Below are positions 7,789 through 18,629 of a stretch of DNA of 61,411 bases, piece by piece; the first letter of the stretch is position 1, and each line of letters begins with the position of its first letter. The stretch covers positions 1-61,411 of the forward strand of contig RDZH01000026.1 of the NCBI GenBank assembly GCA_004293935.1. The letters run 5' to 3'. The notes beneath the pieces were generated by a model. That model was not told the origin of the DNA and ran no database searches. It saw only the letters and a list, made by a program, of their open reading frames with translations. Made by a program: the position numbers and the translations under genes. Source of the DNA: Alphaproteobacteria bacterium (GTDB lineage Bacteria; Pseudomonadota; Alphaproteobacteria; Rickettsiales; UBA998).

Positions 7789-9522
7789 ATGATGAAAAAT
7801 CCTGATACCGAACATTATCCGTTGAAGCCTTACCTACAAAAAACCCGTAGTGCGTTTATGTATGCTGGGGCTTTTAGTTTGTGCATGAACCTCGTGATGT
7901 TAGCCTTGCCGCTTTATTCACTGCAGGTGCTTGATCGTGTGCTTTCAAGCCACAGCTTGGAAACGTTGGCGTTGCTGACGTTGCTCACCGTGGTGTGCTT
8001 GTTGGTTTATACGATATTTTCTGTTGTGCGCGATATTTTGCTCAATGCGATTGGTGAGTGGTTGGATATTGAGATTTCACCTAAATTATTTGCGGATGCG
8101 GTCTCAAAGTCCTCCATCGGTATTTCGGTGAATGCCTCACAACACCAACGCGATTTGGCAACCATACGTGGGTTTATTACCAGTGCGGCAGGCACATTGC
8201 TTGATGCACCATGGTCGGTTGTCTATCTATTGGTGATGTATATGATCAATCCTGTATTAGGATTCATCACGGTCGTTGGCTTAATTGCACTGATTGGCTT
8301 TGGCATATTGAACGAATTATTCACGCGTAAGATTTTTGAGCAATCCAGCAAAGAGCAAATCAAAGCGCAGATTATGGCGGATACGGCAAGCCGTAATTCT
8401 GAAGCGATTGAATCGATGGGTATGATGCGTAATGTGTTGCGCGTATGGGAAGAACATCAAGGTGGTGCGCGTGATTATGCGCGTTCAGGTGCGCGACGTG
8501 CGGGGATGATTCAGGCGGTTTCACGTTTTATTCGTCTCGTTATTCAGATTGCGATTACGGGCGTTGGTGGGTATCTTGCGTTAGAAAATGAACTTTCAGT
8601 GGGGGGCATGATTGCCAGCTCGATTATTGCAGGTCGTGCGCTAGCACCGTTTGAAAATGCCATTGCGATATGGAAAAATTGGATCGCGACGCGTGAATCC
8701 TATCATCGTGTCAATAAGGCATTGTTGAGCGGGCAAGCCATTGGTCGTGGCACGGTGGATTTACCCGAGCCAGAAGGACGCATCAATGTTGAGAACCTCA
8801 TTTTTACTCCCCCCAATTCCGCACCGATTATTAAAGGTGTGACATTTAATTTGCAGCCCGGTCAGTCGTTGGGGATTATTGGTCCAAGTGCTGCGGGCAA
8901 ATCAACGCTTGCGAAACTTATTGTCGGATTATTGCCCCCAAATCATGGAGCAGCGCGTCTTGATGGGATGGAGACGTTCAAATGGAGTCGTGAGAATTTC
9001 GGGAAATATGTTGGTTATATGCCACAATCGGTTGATATGTTCCAAGGAACGATCAAGGATAATATCGCACGGATGGATAAAAATGCCTCGATTGAAGCAG
9101 TGATTGAAGCGGCAAAAATGGCGCAATGTCATGAATTGATTCTTCGTCAGCCTAATGGGTATGAAACCGTTGTTGCTCCGAATCTAAATAATCTCTCTCC
9201 GGGGCAACGTCAACGCATTGGTTTGGCGCGTGCGCTGTACGGAAGACCAAAATTCGTTGTGTTGGATGAACCGAACAGTAACCTTGATGGTGATGGAGAA
9301 CGTGCGTTGCTGATGGCACTCCGTAGCATGAAAGAAGCGGGCATTACGTTTATTGTGGTAGCGCATCGTCCGAGTATCGTGCAGAATGTGGATGGTTTGC
9401 TTGTGTTGAAAGGAGGGGTGATAGAACGCTTTGGTGCAACCGCTGATGTATTGCGCGCCTATCAAGCTGATCCTGAAAATAACCCAACACAGTCCAAAAA
9501 ATCCGATGAGGTATCATCATGA
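7789..9522 (+). CDS. type I secretion ABC transporter (PrtD family)
   Basis: 577 residues: an N-terminal six-helix exporter domain (about 20-310) and a C-terminal ATPase. Walker A GPSAAGKST is at 365-373, the signature LSPGQRQR near 469, Walker B FVVLDEPN near 490, and the switch His in VVAHRPS near 526. It lacks a C39 peptidase domain, as in the protease/RTX exporters PrtD and AprD. It would energise export of C-terminally tagged proteins across the inner membrane. It overlaps the adaptor gene by four bases (ATGA). An RTX-type substrate remnant is visible only about 50 kb away. Confidence 0.93.
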   Translation: MMKNPDTEHYPLKPYLQKTRSAFMYAGAFSLCMNLVMLALPLYSLQVLDRVLSSHSLETLALLTLLTVVCLLVYTIFSVVRDILLNAIGEWLDIEISPKLFADAVSKSSIGISVNASQHQRDLATIRGFITSAAGTLLDAPWSVVYLLVMYMINPVLGFITVVGLIALIGFGILNELFTRKIFEQSSKEQIKAQIMADTASRNSEAIESMGMMRNVLRVWEEHQGGARDYARSGARRAGMIQAVSRFIRLVIQIAITGVGGYLALENELSVGGMIASSIIAGRALAPFENAIAIWKNWIATRESYHRVNKALLSGQAIGRGTVDLPEPEGRINVENLIFTPPNSAPIIKGVTFNLQPGQSLGIIGPSAAGKSTLAKLIVGLLPPNHGAARLDGMETFKWSRENFGKYVGYMPQSVDMFQGTIKDNIARMDKNASIEAVIEAAKMAQCHELILRQPNGYETVVAPNLNNLSPGQRQRIGLARALYGRPKFVVLDEPNSNLDGDGERALLMALRSMKEAGITFIVVAHRPSIVQNVDGLLVLKGGVIERFGATADVLRAYQADPENNPTQSKKSDEVSS

Positions 9523-10982
9523 ATAATACATCTTTGCCTGTTGCCTCTGATGGGGGCGAGCAACTTCCCACTTCTATTGATCCTTCTTCGCGTGATATTG
9601 TCTCCGCTGATGATGGGCGTACTGTACGGTTATTGGATCGCTTAGCCGATCAAGTATGGTATTTTTCGTCAGATGTTGGGGGCGATCGTCCCGAGGTGCT
9701 TGCGCGTAATGCCGTGCGCTTTGGGGTGCTATCCATTATATGCTTTTTTGGCTTTTTTGGTCTGTGGGCATCTTTTGCTCCCATCAATAGTGCGGCGATT
9801 GCCATGGGCAAAGTGATTTTGGATTCTAATAAGAAAACCATCCAGCATTTGGAAGGTGGTATTGTAGCAAGCATCCAAGTCAAAGAAGGTCAGACGGTCA
9901 AAGCGGGTGATACACTTATCTTGCTTGATGAAACAACGGCAAAAGCTCAGTATGAGTTGCTTCGTAAGCAATATGTGACGGCATTAGCAACGGAAGCTCG
10001 ATTGCTTGCCGAGCGCGATAAAAAGAAAGAAATCACCTTCCCTGAAGAATTGCTCTCGGGGGAACATGATGAAGCGGTTGTGCGGGAATCTTTGGATAGC
10101 CAGCAACGCTTATTTATCTCGCGTCGTGGGAACATTGAAGGACAAGTGTCTATTTTAGGCAAGAAAATTCAACAATTTAAGGAAGAAATACAAGGTCTTG
10201 GTTCACAATCTATTTCTGCAAGTGAACAAATTACCTTGCTTGAAGCAGAAATTCAGGATGTGCAGACATTGGTCAATAGTAAAAATGCTCCGCGATCTCG
10301 CTTGCTTGCGCTGCAACGTCAACTTGAGAGCTTAAAGGGGATGCGCGGTGAATATGGTGCAACGGTTGCGCGTGCGCGTCAGAGCATTGGGGAAGCTGAA
10401 ATTGCTATCTTAAATGCGAATAACGACTTCATGAATAAAGTGAATGAAGAATTGAAGGAAACACAATCGAGCCTTGCGGATCTTGAAGAACGTTTGCGTG
10501 CGAGCAAAAACACGTTCACGCGCATCACCATTACCTCGCCAATTTCTGGTATTGTGGTGGATATGCAAGTACATACGGTGGGTGGAATTATTCGCCCCGG
10601 TGATAAAATTATGAACATTGTGCCAACAGATGATCCATTGATTGTTGAAGCCCTAGTTAGCCCGCAAGATATTGATGTGGTGCGTGAAGGATTGGATGCG
10701 AATGTTCGTCTCACCGCATTTAAGTCTCGTGAAGTGCCACCTGTGCATGGAAAAGTCACCCAAGTATCCGCAGATCGTTTTGATGATCCGAATACGGGAG
10801 CAGCTTTTTATAAAGCGCGTGTGGTAGTAGATAAGGATGAATTGGCGGCATTGGGTAAGGATATTGAGATGTATCCCGGTATGCCAGCCGATGTTTTGAT
10901 TGTGACGGGTGAGCGCACGCTTGTTTCTTATATGTTTGCTCCTATCCGTGAATCTTTTAGCAAATCATTCCGTGAGCATTAA
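9519..10982 (+). CDS. type I secretion membrane fusion protein (HlyD/PrtE family)
   Basis: 487 residues: a short cytoplasmic lead, one membrane segment at about 68-90 ([17 protein letters not shown]), a lipoyl-like half ([29 protein letters not shown]), a long periplasmic coiled coil (about 150-340), then a second lipoyl half and beta-barrel ([19 protein letters not shown]). It bridges the ABC exporter to a TolC-type outer membrane channel. It is translationally coupled to the ABC gene. No TolC gene is in the window. Confidence 0.93.
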   Translation: MNNTSLPVASDGGEQLPTSIDPSSRDIVSADDGRTVRLLDRLADQVWYFSSDVGGDRPEVLARNAVRFGVLSIICFFGFFGLWASFAPINSAAIAMGKVILDSNKKTIQHLEGGIVASIQVKEGQTVKAGDTLILLDETTAKAQYELLRKQYVTALATEARLLAERDKKKEITFPEELLSGEHDEAVVRESLDSQQRLFISRRGNIEGQVSILGKKIQQFKEEIQGLGSQSISASEQITLLEAEIQDVQTLVNSKNAPRSRLLALQRQLESLKGMRGEYGATVARARQSIGEAEIAILNANNDFMNKVNEELKETQSSLADLEERLRASKNTFTRITITSPISGIVVDMQVHTVGGIIRPGDKIMNIVPTDDPLIVEALVSPQDIDVVREGLDANVRLTAFKSREVPPVHGKVTQVSADRFDDPNTGAAFYKARVVVDKDELAALGKDIEMYPGMPADVLIVTGERTLVSYMFAPIRESFSKSFREH

Positions 10983-10990
10983 CGATTTCT

Positions 10991-11656
10991 ATGGATCAGG
11001 ATATATTGACGATTGCCATTCCGAAGGGGAGGATCTATAAAGAATTGCAACCGATTCTGGAGCGTTGCGATATTGTTCCAGAGCCTGCATTTTTTCAAGA
11101 ATCTGCACGCCAGCTTGTTTTTAATACGAATCATCCCAAGGTACGCTTTATTCGGGTGCGTAGTTTCGATGTGGCGACCTTTGTAACCTTTGGTGCAGCG
11201 GAGCTTGGGGTTGTTGGTGCGGATGTTTTGGAAGAATTTCATTATGAGAATATCTATGCCCCTCTTGATTTAGGGATTGGACTTTGTCGTTTGTCGGTAG
11301 CAGAACCGAAAGATATGGCAACGCATGATGATCCCTCGCGGTGGACACACATACGTGTTGCCACGAAATATCCGAATTTAACAAAAGCCTATTTTGCGCA
11401 ACGCGGAGTTCAGGCGGAATGTGTGAAACTCAATGGTGCGATGGAGCTTGCGCCATTGCTTGGATTATCGGAGCGCATTGTTGATTTGGTCTCAACGGGT
11501 ACAACATTGGCAGCGAATAATTTGGTGGAAGTTGAGATATTGATGCGTGTTTCCTCACGATTAATCGTCAATCGATTGGCGTATAAAACACGTCATCATG
11601 AAATTGCCGCGATGATTGAACGCTTTAAGGAAGCGGTGCGTGAGGGCGGGCTATGA
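10991..11656 (+). CDS. hisG: ATP phosphoribosyltransferase, short form
   Basis: 221 residues. HisG condenses ATP and PRPP in the first step of histidine synthesis. The N-terminus ([19 protein letters not shown]), [10 protein letters not shown] and the PRPP loop [14 protein letters not shown] are all present. The protein lacks the C-terminal regulatory domain, so by family rules it needs the partner HisZ, which is not in the window. It starts eight bases after the secretion adaptor and overlaps hisD by four bases. Confidence 0.95.
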   Translation: MDQDILTIAIPKGRIYKELQPILERCDIVPEPAFFQESARQLVFNTNHPKVRFIRVRSFDVATFVTFGAAELGVVGADVLEEFHYENIYAPLDLGIGLCRLSVAEPKDMATHDDPSRWTHIRVATKYPNLTKAYFAQRGVQAECVKLNGAMELAPLLGLSERIVDLVSTGTTLAANNLVEVEILMRVSSRLIVNRLAYKTRHHEIAAMIERFKEAVREGGL

Positions 11657-12957
11657 TGGAGATTATCCGTTTTTGGGAGAATCCCGCCATCGTAGATGCT
11701 CAACTTGAGGCATTATTATCCAGCCGTAAACAGCATAGTAGTGCTGATATTGCTCGTGATGTCGCGGAGATTATTGCGCAGGTGCGTTCGCGTGGGGATG
11801 CTGCGGTGTTGGAATATACTACGCGCTTTGATCATGTGGATGCACCGACGATCCGTTTGACAGAGGCGCAGTGGGCAGCTTATGAAGCTGAGTGTCCCGC
11901 TGAAGTGCAACGTGCTTTGTCGTTCGCGGCAGGGCGCGTTACGGCCTATCATGAACGTCAAAAGCCACAGGGCTGGGAATATCTTGATGCAGAAGGCAAT
12001 CGTCTTGGGATGCGTTGGAGTGCCGTAGATGCAGCGGGGGTGTATGTGCCGGGCGGCAAGGCATCCTACCCTAGTTCGGTGTTAATGAATGTGATTCCTG
12101 CTCGTGTTGCAGGCGTAGGGCGCATTGCGATGACTGTGCCTACCCCGCATGGTGTGATGAATCCCGCGATTGCGGTGGCGGCGCGTTTGGCAGGAGTGGA
12201 TGAGATTTATTGCATTGGCGGGGCGCACGCGATCGCTGCATTAGCCTATGGCACATCGACTATTGCAGCGGTACACATGATTGCAGGGCCGGGTAATGCC
12301 TATGTTGCTGAAGCGAAGCGTCAAGTGTTTGGGGATGTTGGCATTGATATGATCGCAGGGCCATCTGAGATTTTAGTGATTGCAGATGGTACAGTGCCGG
12401 CTGCATGGGTAGCTGCGGATATGCTTTCACAAGCGGAGCATGATGAAATGGCGCAATCATTGCTTGTGTGTTTGGATGCCGATTATGGCAAAGCGGTGAT
12501 TACTGCGATGCAGCATTACCTTGCTACGTTGCCACGTGAGAAGATTGCGCGTGCCGCGTTGCGTGCTTATGGTGCAGTCATGGTGGCGCGTGATAGGGAA
12601 CATGCCTGCGCTTTAGCGAACATGATTGCTGGTGAACATGTCGAATTAGCGGTAGCAGAACCTGAGCAATGGGCAGAGCATATCATCCATGCGGGGGCAT
12701 TATTTATGGGACGATATACGCCTGAAGCGATAGGGGATTATGTGGCTGGACCTTCTCACGTCTTGCCAACCACCCGCAGCGCGCAATTTGCATCGGGCTT
12801 ATCGGTGTATCATTTCATGAAGAAAACCTCTCTGATTGATTGCACCAAGGCAGGCTTTCACGCGATTAAAGAGGCTGCATTGATTTTAGCAGAGTGTGAA
12901 GGGCTTGAGGCACACGCATTATCCATGCGCGTGCGTTCAGAAGGGGATGACATATAG
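11653..12957 (+). CDS. hisD: histidinol dehydrogenase
   Basis: 434 residues, full length. HisD performs the last two oxidations of histidine synthesis using NAD and zinc. Recognisable are the segment [60 protein letters not shown] (zinc ligands) and [14 protein letters not shown]. The start overlaps the end of hisG (ATGA), so the two are coupled. The final codons GAC ATA TAG run directly into the ATATAGTCGTTT start of a repeat, which supplies the stop. Confidence 0.97.
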   Translation: MMEIIRFWENPAIVDAQLEALLSSRKQHSSADIARDVAEIIAQVRSRGDAAVLEYTTRFDHVDAPTIRLTEAQWAAYEAECPAEVQRALSFAAGRVTAYHERQKPQGWEYLDAEGNRLGMRWSAVDAAGVYVPGGKASYPSSVLMNVIPARVAGVGRIAMTVPTPHGVMNPAIAVAARLAGVDEIYCIGGAHAIAALAYGTSTIAAVHMIAGPGNAYVAEAKRQVFGDVGIDMIAGPSEILVIADGTVPAAWVAADMLSQAEHDEMAQSLLVCLDADYGKAVITAMQHYLATLPREKIARAALRAYGAVMVARDREHACALANMIAGEHVELAVAEPEQWAEHIIHAGALFMGRYTPEAIGDYVAGPSHVLPTTRSAQFASGLSVYHFMKKTSLIDCTKAGFHAIKEAALILAECEGLEAHALSMRVRSEGDDI

Positions 12958-13108
12958 TCGTTTAACTATAACGCCATGATTTATAATGCTTTTTCCATTA
13001 TGTCATTGCCGTTTTATCGGTAATTATATAATGGAGCGCGTAGCGATAGGTTCATTAAAGAACCTATCGCTAGGTCGCGCTATAAACATATAAACTATAG
13101 CGCATTTC
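12953..13108 (+). repeat. hybrid twin-hairpin repeat (A copy 4 joined to a B hairpin)
   Basis: Hairpin 1 of subfamily A is collapsed to TATAGTCGTTTAACTATA. Hairpin 2 is mostly present (TTATAATGCTTTTTCCATTATG...TATATAATGG), but its right end is replaced by a B hairpin at about 13034-13082 (AGCGCGTAGCGATAGGTT...AACCTATCGCTAGG and CGCGCTATA). The linker AACATATAAA and CTATAGCGC follow. It begins at the hisD stop codon. Confidence 0.8.
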
Positions 13109-13143
13109 AGTATTGACTAGGCGTGCGATTTTTGGTTGCAATT

Positions 13144-13485
13144 ATGAAATATTTCAATAAAAAAACACTGACAATATTGTTTATTGATGGATTGTTCTCG
13201 TTCTTCTTTTTACTTGGGCTTGCTGGATCGCTAGTGCATAAGAATGTTTATGATGCACTACCCGTACAGTTACTTGTAGCAGAGTTGGCATTCGTCCAAG
13301 TTTTACTTTTGCTTGTCATAGCAGAAAATATCTGCATTGCAACTCATATAGATCGGTTGCAACCTATTGTCAAAAGAAAGTTATTTTTTTGGTTGTTCTC
13401 CATCTTAGTATATATGATGTATGTGTATACATTAAAAAATTATTTTTTCACCGTAGAAATTCCACATACCCATTACTCACATTAG
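13144..13485 (+). CDS. hypothetical three-helix membrane protein
   Basis: 113 residues from the ATG at 13144 (a GTG at 13123 would add seven). Three hydrophobic segments are clear: LTILFIDGLFSFFFLLGLAG, LVAELAFVQVLLLLVIA and LFFWLFSILVYMMYVYTL. The ends are Lys-rich and His-rich. I do not recognise the family. The ribosome binding site is weak. A terminator follows 67 bases past the stop. Confidence 0.55.
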   Translation: MKYFNKKTLTILFIDGLFSFFFLLGLAGSLVHKNVYDALPVQLLVAELAFVQVLLLLVIAENICIATHIDRLQPIVKRKLFFWLFSILVYMMYVYTLKNYFFTVEIPHTHYSH

Positions 13486-13550
13486 ATTCATGGTCTGGAT
13501 TTAGTGCTGTTAGATTAAATCAACCTTGTTGTTATAGCGCGCAACATAAA

Positions 13551-13582
13551 AAACCACCCTGCAAATATTGCAGGATGGTTTT
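13551..13582. terminator. bidirectional terminator between the membrane protein gene and fusA
   Basis: Stem ACCACCCTGCAA / TTGCAGGATGGT with a four-base loop, flanked by AAAAAA on the left and TTTTTT on the right. It ends the str operon on the minus strand, 38 bases past the fusA stop, and can also stop plus-strand transcripts. Confidence 0.9.
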
Positions 13583-13619
13583 TTAATATCGACATATCTT
13601 CGGCACGATGCCAAAAACA

Positions 13620-15713
13620 TTATGCTACTTTAGACTTAATCTCTTCAGCAACGTTACTTGGCACTTCTTCGTAATGATCAAACACCATAGTAAATTGCGC
13701 ACGCCCCTGAGATAAAGAACGCAATGTATTCACATACCCAAACATATTGGCAAGTGGCACCATCGCATTCACAACACGAGCATTGCCACGTTGATCCATG
13801 CTTGAAACCTGACCACGACGTGAGGACAAATCACCAATCACATCTCCCATATATTCTTCAGGAGTCACGACTTCAACGCGCATCACAGGCTCAAGTAATT
13901 TTGGTCCAGCAAGTTTCATACCTTCGCGGAACGCTGCACGCGCTGCAATCTCAAACGCCATAGCACTTGAATCCACATCATGATATGCACCATCTTTCAA
14001 TGTCGCCTTAAAATCAATAGTTGGGAATCCTGCTATCACACCATTATCCAATGAGCTTTTCAAACCTTTTTCCACGCCCGGAATATATTCTTTCGGTATG
14101 TTACCACCAACAACCGTGTTGGTAAATACATAACCCAATCCAGATTCTTGCGGAGCAAATTCAATCACTACGCGAGCATATTGCCCTGAACCACCTGATT
14201 GCTTTTTATGAGTATAATCCACAGTGTAGGCTTTGGTAATCGTTTCACGATATGCTACTTGTGGCGCACCGATATTTGCTTCCACCTTAAACTCGCGGCG
14301 CAAACGATCCACAATAATTTCAAGATGCAATTCACCCATACCTTTAAGGATGGTCTGACCAGTTTCATGATCCGAATACACTTGTAACGATGGGTCTTCA
14401 GCAACCAAACGTGCAATCGCCATACCCATTTTTTCTTGGTCGCCTTTAGTTTTTGGCTCAACGGCTACTTCAATCACAGGCTCAGGGAAATCCATGCGCT
14501 CAAGAATCACTTGATTGTTGACATCACATAATGTATCGCCTGTGGTAGTATCTTTCAAACCAGCAAGAGCAACAATATCGCCTGCACATGCATCTTTGAT
14601 TTCTTCACGGCTGTTCGCGTGCATCAGCAACATACGCCCAATACGCTCTTTCTTATCTTTCACCGTATTGATCACATATGTTCCAGACTCTAATTTTCCA
14701 GAATATACGCGCACGAACGTCAAAGAACCTACAAACGGATCGTTCATAATCTTAAATGCCAAGCCAGAGAATGGCTCATCATCGGAACTTTTACGGAAAA
14801 TCTCAACTTCTTCATCTTCAACTTTCACACCACGAATCGGAGGAATATCCAACGGGGAAGGAAGATAATCAATCACCGCATCCAACATTGGTTGAACGCC
14901 CTTATTTTTGAATGCAGACCCGCACAATACAGGTACAAACTTCAACCCAATAGTACCCTTACGAATACACATGCGAAGCTCTTCTTCTGTTGGCTCAGTA
15001 CCATCAAGGTAACGCTCCATAATCGCATCGTCAACTTCTACGGCAATCTCAACTAATTTATCACGATATTCTTTGGCTTTATCTAGCATGTCGGCGGGGA
15101 TTTCTTTCACATCCCACTCAGCACCGAGGGATTCATCACGCCACACTAATGCTTTCATGGTCACCAAATCAACAAGACCAAGATACGCTTCTTCTGAACC
15201 AATCGGCAAGTGAATCACCAACGGAACTGCACCTAAACGATCCACCATCATGGATACGCAACGATAAAAATCCGCACCAATACGATCCATCTTATTGACA
15301 AAACACATGCGCGGAACGCCATATTTGTCTGCTTGCCGCCATACTGTCTCAGTTTGCGGCTCAACGCCTGCAACGGAATCAAATACAGCAACCGCACCAT
15401 CAAGAACGCGCAATGAACGCTCTACTTCAATAGTAAAGTCCACGTGACCCGGCGTGTCGATGATATTAATGCGATGCTTCACATTATCACGGTTTGTCCA
15501 GAAACAGGTTGTTGCAGCAGAGGTAATGGTAATACCACGCTCTTGCTCTTGCTCCATCCAATCCATGGTAGCAGCACCCTCATGCACCTCACCAATCTTG
15601 TGAGAACGCCCTGTATAATAAAGAATACGCTCCGTCGTGGTAGTTTTACCAGCGTCGATATGCGCCATAATTCCAATATTACGATAATGCTCTAGCTTCG
15701 TTTGACGTGGCAT
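13620..15713 (-). CDS. fusA: elongation factor G
   Basis: 697 residues from [32 protein letters not shown] is the GTPase that drives ribosomal translocation. G1 AHIDAGKTT, the switch with [12 protein letters not shown]3 DTPGHVDF, G4 NKMDR, and the C-terminal domain IV-V motifs ([28 protein letters not shown]) are intact. I chose the ATG at 15711-15713 with an AAGGA ribosome binding site over an in-frame start three codons upstream. It is the last gene of rpsL-rpsG-fusA; tuf does not follow. Confidence 0.97.
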   Translation of the reverse strand: MPRQTKLEHYRNIGIMAHIDAGKTTTTERILYYTGRSHKIGEVHEGAATMDWMEQEQERGITITSAATTCFWTNRDNVKHRINIIDTPGHVDFTIEVERSLRVLDGAVAVFDSVAGVEPQTETVWRQADKYGVPRMCFVNKMDRIGADFYRCVSMMVDRLGAVPLVIHLPIGSEEAYLGLVDLVTMKALVWRDESLGAEWDVKEIPADMLDKAKEYRDKLVEIAVEVDDAIMERYLDGTEPTEEELRMCIRKGTIGLKFVPVLCGSAFKNKGVQPMLDAVIDYLPSPLDIPPIRGVKVEDEEVEIFRKSSDDEPFSGLAFKIMNDPFVGSLTFVRVYSGKLESGTYVINTVKDKKERIGRMLLMHANSREEIKDACAGDIVALAGLKDTTTGDTLCDVNNQVILERMDFPEPVIEVAVEPKTKGDQEKMGMAIARLVAEDPSLQVYSDHETGQTILKGMGELHLEIIVDRLRREFKVEANIGAPQVAYRETITKAYTVDYTHKKQSGGSGQYARVVIEFAPQESGLGYVFTNTVVGGNIPKEYIPGVEKGLKSSLDNGVIAGFPTIDFKATLKDGAYHDVDSSAMAFEIAARAAFREGMKLAGPKLLEPVMRVEVVTPEEYMGDVIGDLSSRRGQVSSMDQRGNARVVNAMVPLANMFGYVNTLRSLSQGRAQFTMVFDHYEEVPSNVAEEIKSKVA

Positions 15714-15755
15714 GACCAACAATCCTTATCCAAGTTAAATAATAATGAGAAAAAA

Positions 15756-16226
15756 TTACCAGCGGAAATGGCTAAACGCTTTATTTGCATCTGCCATACG
15801 GTGGGTATCTTCACGCTTTTTCACCGCATTGCCACGTTTATTAGAAGCATCGAGCAGCTCCATAGCAACGCGCTGACGCATAGTACGCTCAGAACGAGAA
15901 CGCGATGCATTCACCGCCCAACGAATTGCCAAAGCGCGACGACGCTCAGGGCGAACTTCCATCGGCACTTGGTACGTTGCACCACCCACACGGCGTGAAC
16001 GCACTTCTACCAATGGCATAATATTATCCATCGCTTCTTCAAATAACTCAATCGGATTGCGATTGGTTTTCTCACGCAGAATATCAAACGCGCCATACAC
16101 AATATGCTCGGCAGCAGATTTTTTGCCTTCAACCATTAATCCGTTGATAAATTTTGTTACAAATAAACTACCATATTTTGCATCAGGTAGCACTTCACGC
16201 TTTTCAGCTCTATGACGTCTTGACAT
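15756..16226 (-). CDS. rpsG: 30S ribosomal protein S7
   Basis: 156 residues, the standard length. S7 nucleates assembly of the 30S head and binds 16S rRNA near the E site. Motifs: [62 protein letters not shown]. It lies 15 bases behind rpsL. Confidence 0.98.
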   Translation of the reverse strand: MSRRHRAEKREVLPDAKYGSLFVTKFINGLMVEGKKSAAEHIVYGAFDILREKTNRNPIELFEEAMDNIMPLVEVRSRRVGGATYQVPMEVRPERRRALAIRWAVNASRSRSERTMRQRVAMELLDASNKRGNAVKKREDTHRMADANKAFSHFRW

Positions 16227-16241
16227 ATTACGATCTCACTT

Positions 16242-16613
16242 TTATTTCGGACGTTTCGCGCCGTATTTAGAACGGTTCTGTTTACGATTTTTAACACCTT
16301 GGGTATCCAATGTACCACGGATAATATGGTAACGCACACCCGGCAAATCCTTTACCCTTCCGCCACGAATCATGACAACAGAGTGTTCTTGCAAATTATG
16401 ACCCTCACCTGGGATGTACCCCGTCACTTCAAAACCATTAGTAAGCCTAATACGCGCCACTTTACGCAATGCTGAGTTTGGCTTCTTTGGAGTTGTTGTA
16501 TATACCCGCGTGCAAACACCACGCTTTTGAGGGCAAGCCTCAAGTGCGGGTACTTTATTTCTACGCTTCGTCTGAACGCGTGGCTTGCGTACTAGCTGAT
16601 TAATCGTAGGCAT
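16242..16613 (-). CDS. rpsL: 30S ribosomal protein S12
   Basis: 123 residues, full length. S12 sits at the decoding centre. The segments [20 protein letters not shown] and [17 protein letters not shown] keep the lysines equivalent to E. coli K43 and K88, so the protein has the streptomycin-sensitive form. First gene of the str operon here. The 166 bases upstream, to the divergent peptidase gene, hold the promoters by position, but I see no clear motif. Confidence 0.98.
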   Translation of the reverse strand: MPTINQLVRKPRVQTKRRNKVPALEACPQKRGVCTRVYTTTPKKPNSALRKVARIRLTNGFEVTGYIPGEGHNLQEHSVVMIRGGRVKDLPGVRYHIIRGTLDTQGVKNRKQNRSKYGAKRPK

Positions 16614-16794
16614 ATTCTTCCTATCTTAACTAAATTAAAAAATTGAACGCATACCATAGAGATTATTGCGCATCACGTCAAGATAAAAAGCTATATTTTT
16701 TATTTCGTATTTCACTTGCCAAAAGTCGATTATTCAACTATCTTAGCTATAGACTCTAGCATACCTTTATTAACAAATTGTGTACGAGGTTTTG

Positions 16795-18279
16795 ATGCAT
16801 TTGATGTCGTTTTATGCCACACCTTATAGTGCAAGGCATCGCCAAGAAAAATCGGTGAAAAAAACACTTTTCCTTTGTGCGGGATCATTTCTCGCAGGGG
16901 GGGCTTTGTGTTTTGGATTGGCGTTCGCATGGTACGCACCATCGAACCTTAAAGATTCTGCCCGTGCTGCTATTGGTGGTATTTATGCAACTATGACTGC
17001 ACCCCAAGAGGCTGAGAATATGCCTGTTGCGGATGCTCTTGCCGTGGCCGCAACACAGAATGCACTATTAACTCCAAGCGTTGCGCCTGAGGTAGAAGCT
17101 GCTCCCGTACCCGAACCTTGGCCACGTACTATTGAAACAAAAGTCTCATCTGGTGATACGCTTATTAGCATCCTCACCCATTATGGTATAGAGCAAGTTG
17201 CTGCACATCGCCTTTCTAAAGATGTCAACCGCACCTATAATTTGCGTCAGTTGCGCCCCGGTCATAAAATGACATTGGTACTCAACCCTGATGCAACGCG
17301 CACACCAGATCAAGATTCCTATCCACCGACTATTTTATACGAGCTTAAAATAAACATTGCCAAACTCAAGACGGTGATCATCAAGCGCACGGGTGATAAT
17401 ACCTATTCCGTGCATGTGGAGCGCAGACAACTTATCACTGAACCAAAACGCGCTAAGGCGGTGATTGTTTCTAGCCTATACCGTTCTGCTTCGGAGCATG
17501 GCGTTTCTGATAAAACCATCTCGGATTTGATCAAAAACTTCAGCTATGATGTTGATTTTCAACGTGATATTAAGGCAGGTGATGTCATTGATGTAATGTA
17601 TGAAAGCAAGCGCACCGAAGATGGCGAAGTGATTGAAACGGGCAATGTGCTTTATGCCAAATTAAATACCAAAGGCAAAGAATATATCCAATATCGCTAT
17701 ACCAATGAACTTGGCTTGCCTGCTTATTATAATGAACGTGGTGAGAGCATTGTAAAAAAATTCTTGCGTACCCCTGTCGATGGGGCGCGTATTTCATCTC
17801 GGTTTGGGATGCGTCATCATCCTGTATTGGGATATTCCAAAATGCATAAGGGTGTAGACTTTGCAGCCCCGACTGGCACGCCTATTTTTTCCGCAGGGGA
17901 TGGTATGGTGGTTCATGCTGGGCGAGCAGGAAGCTATGGCAATATGGTCGTGATCAAGCATAATGGGCAATATAGCACTGCCTATGCTCATGCAAGCCGT
18001 ATTGCACGCCATATTCGTGTTGGCACACGTGTGCAGCAAGGGCAAGTGATCGCGTATGTTGGTACGACTGGGCGTTCCACTGGACCACATTTGCATTATG
18101 AAATCCGCAAAAATGGTGCGCAAGTAAATCCGCTTAATGTCTCGTTTGCGGGCGGGGATAATGTGCTTTCAGGGCGCAAACTCACCTTGTTTAAGCAACA
18201 TGTCGAGCATATTAAGAGTCAGCTTGCTGTGATGAGTACGGACAGCAATGATCAATCTTCCGTTGCATTAGCAGAATAA
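16795..18279 (+). CDS. M23 family murein endopeptidase (MepM/NlpD type)
   Basis: 494 residues from the chosen ATG (GAGG ribosome binding site six bases upstream; a GTG at 16780 is possible). An N-terminal membrane anchor (LFLCAGSFLAGGALCFGLAF) is followed by a LysM/OapA-like region (ETKVSSGDTLISILTHYGI) and a C-terminal LytM domain. Its zinc residues are intact: MHKGVDF supplies His and Asp, and HLHYEIR supplies the HxH. It should cut peptidoglycan cross-links in the periplasm during growth or division. Confidence 0.93.
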   Translation: MHLMSFYATPYSARHRQEKSVKKTLFLCAGSFLAGGALCFGLAFAWYAPSNLKDSARAAIGGIYATMTAPQEAENMPVADALAVAATQNALLTPSVAPEVEAAPVPEPWPRTIETKVSSGDTLISILTHYGIEQVAAHRLSKDVNRTYNLRQLRPGHKMTLVLNPDATRTPDQDSYPPTILYELKINIAKLKTVIIKRTGDNTYSVHVERRQLITEPKRAKAVIVSSLYRSASEHGVSDKTISDLIKNFSYDVDFQRDIKAGDVIDVMYESKRTEDGEVIETGNVLYAKLNTKGKEYIQYRYTNELGLPAYYNERGESIVKKFLRTPVDGARISSRFGMRHHPVLGYSKMHKGVDFAAPTGTPIFSAGDGMVVHAGRAGSYGNMVVIKHNGQYSTAYAHASRIARHIRVGTRVQQGQVIAYVGTTGRSTGPHLHYEIRKNGAQVNPLNVSFAGGDNVLSGRKLTLFKQHVEHIKSQLAVMSTDSNDQSSVALAE

Positions 18280-18289
18280 GGCGGATATT

Positions 18290-18625
18290 ATGGCAGCAAA
18301 TGAAGGTGGTGGGGAAGTTATTATAGCACTTTGGGCGATCTTTGTGCCGATTATCATGATGTTGATCGTATTAGTGCCACCCTACTTCTTTTCCTTTGCC
18401 GCACTTTACCTCTATTATGGCGATCCAATACTCAATATTTGGGATCAGGTTGGGCGCATTTTTGCATTAGCAGAAAAAATCATTATTTATGGGTTCAGCA
18501 CAAAGAATTTACCGATCATTGATTTTTACGTACTCGTCATGGGTACGTTATCATTAGGATTAATTGCGCCAATCGCACTAATGTACTTCTTCGTTCGCCA
18601 TGTTCGTGGGATTTTTAAGGCTTAA
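18290..18625 (+). CDS. hypothetical two-helix membrane protein
   Basis: 111 residues starting MAANEGGGEV. Two or three hydrophobic segments (ALWAIFVPIIMMLIVLVPPYF, FFSFAALYLYYG, LVMGTLSLGLIAPIALMYFFV) and a basic C-terminus. It begins 11 bases after the M23 peptidase stop with a purine-rich ribosome binding site, so the two are likely co-transcribed. No family recognised. It ends four bases from the convergent ETF-QO gene. Confidence 0.65.
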   Translation: MAANEGGGEVIIALWAIFVPIIMMLIVLVPPYFFSFAALYLYYGDPILNIWDQVGRIFALAEKIIIYGFSTKNLPIIDFYVLVMGTLSLGLIAPIALMYFFVRHVRGIFKA

Positions 18626-18629
18626 GAAC

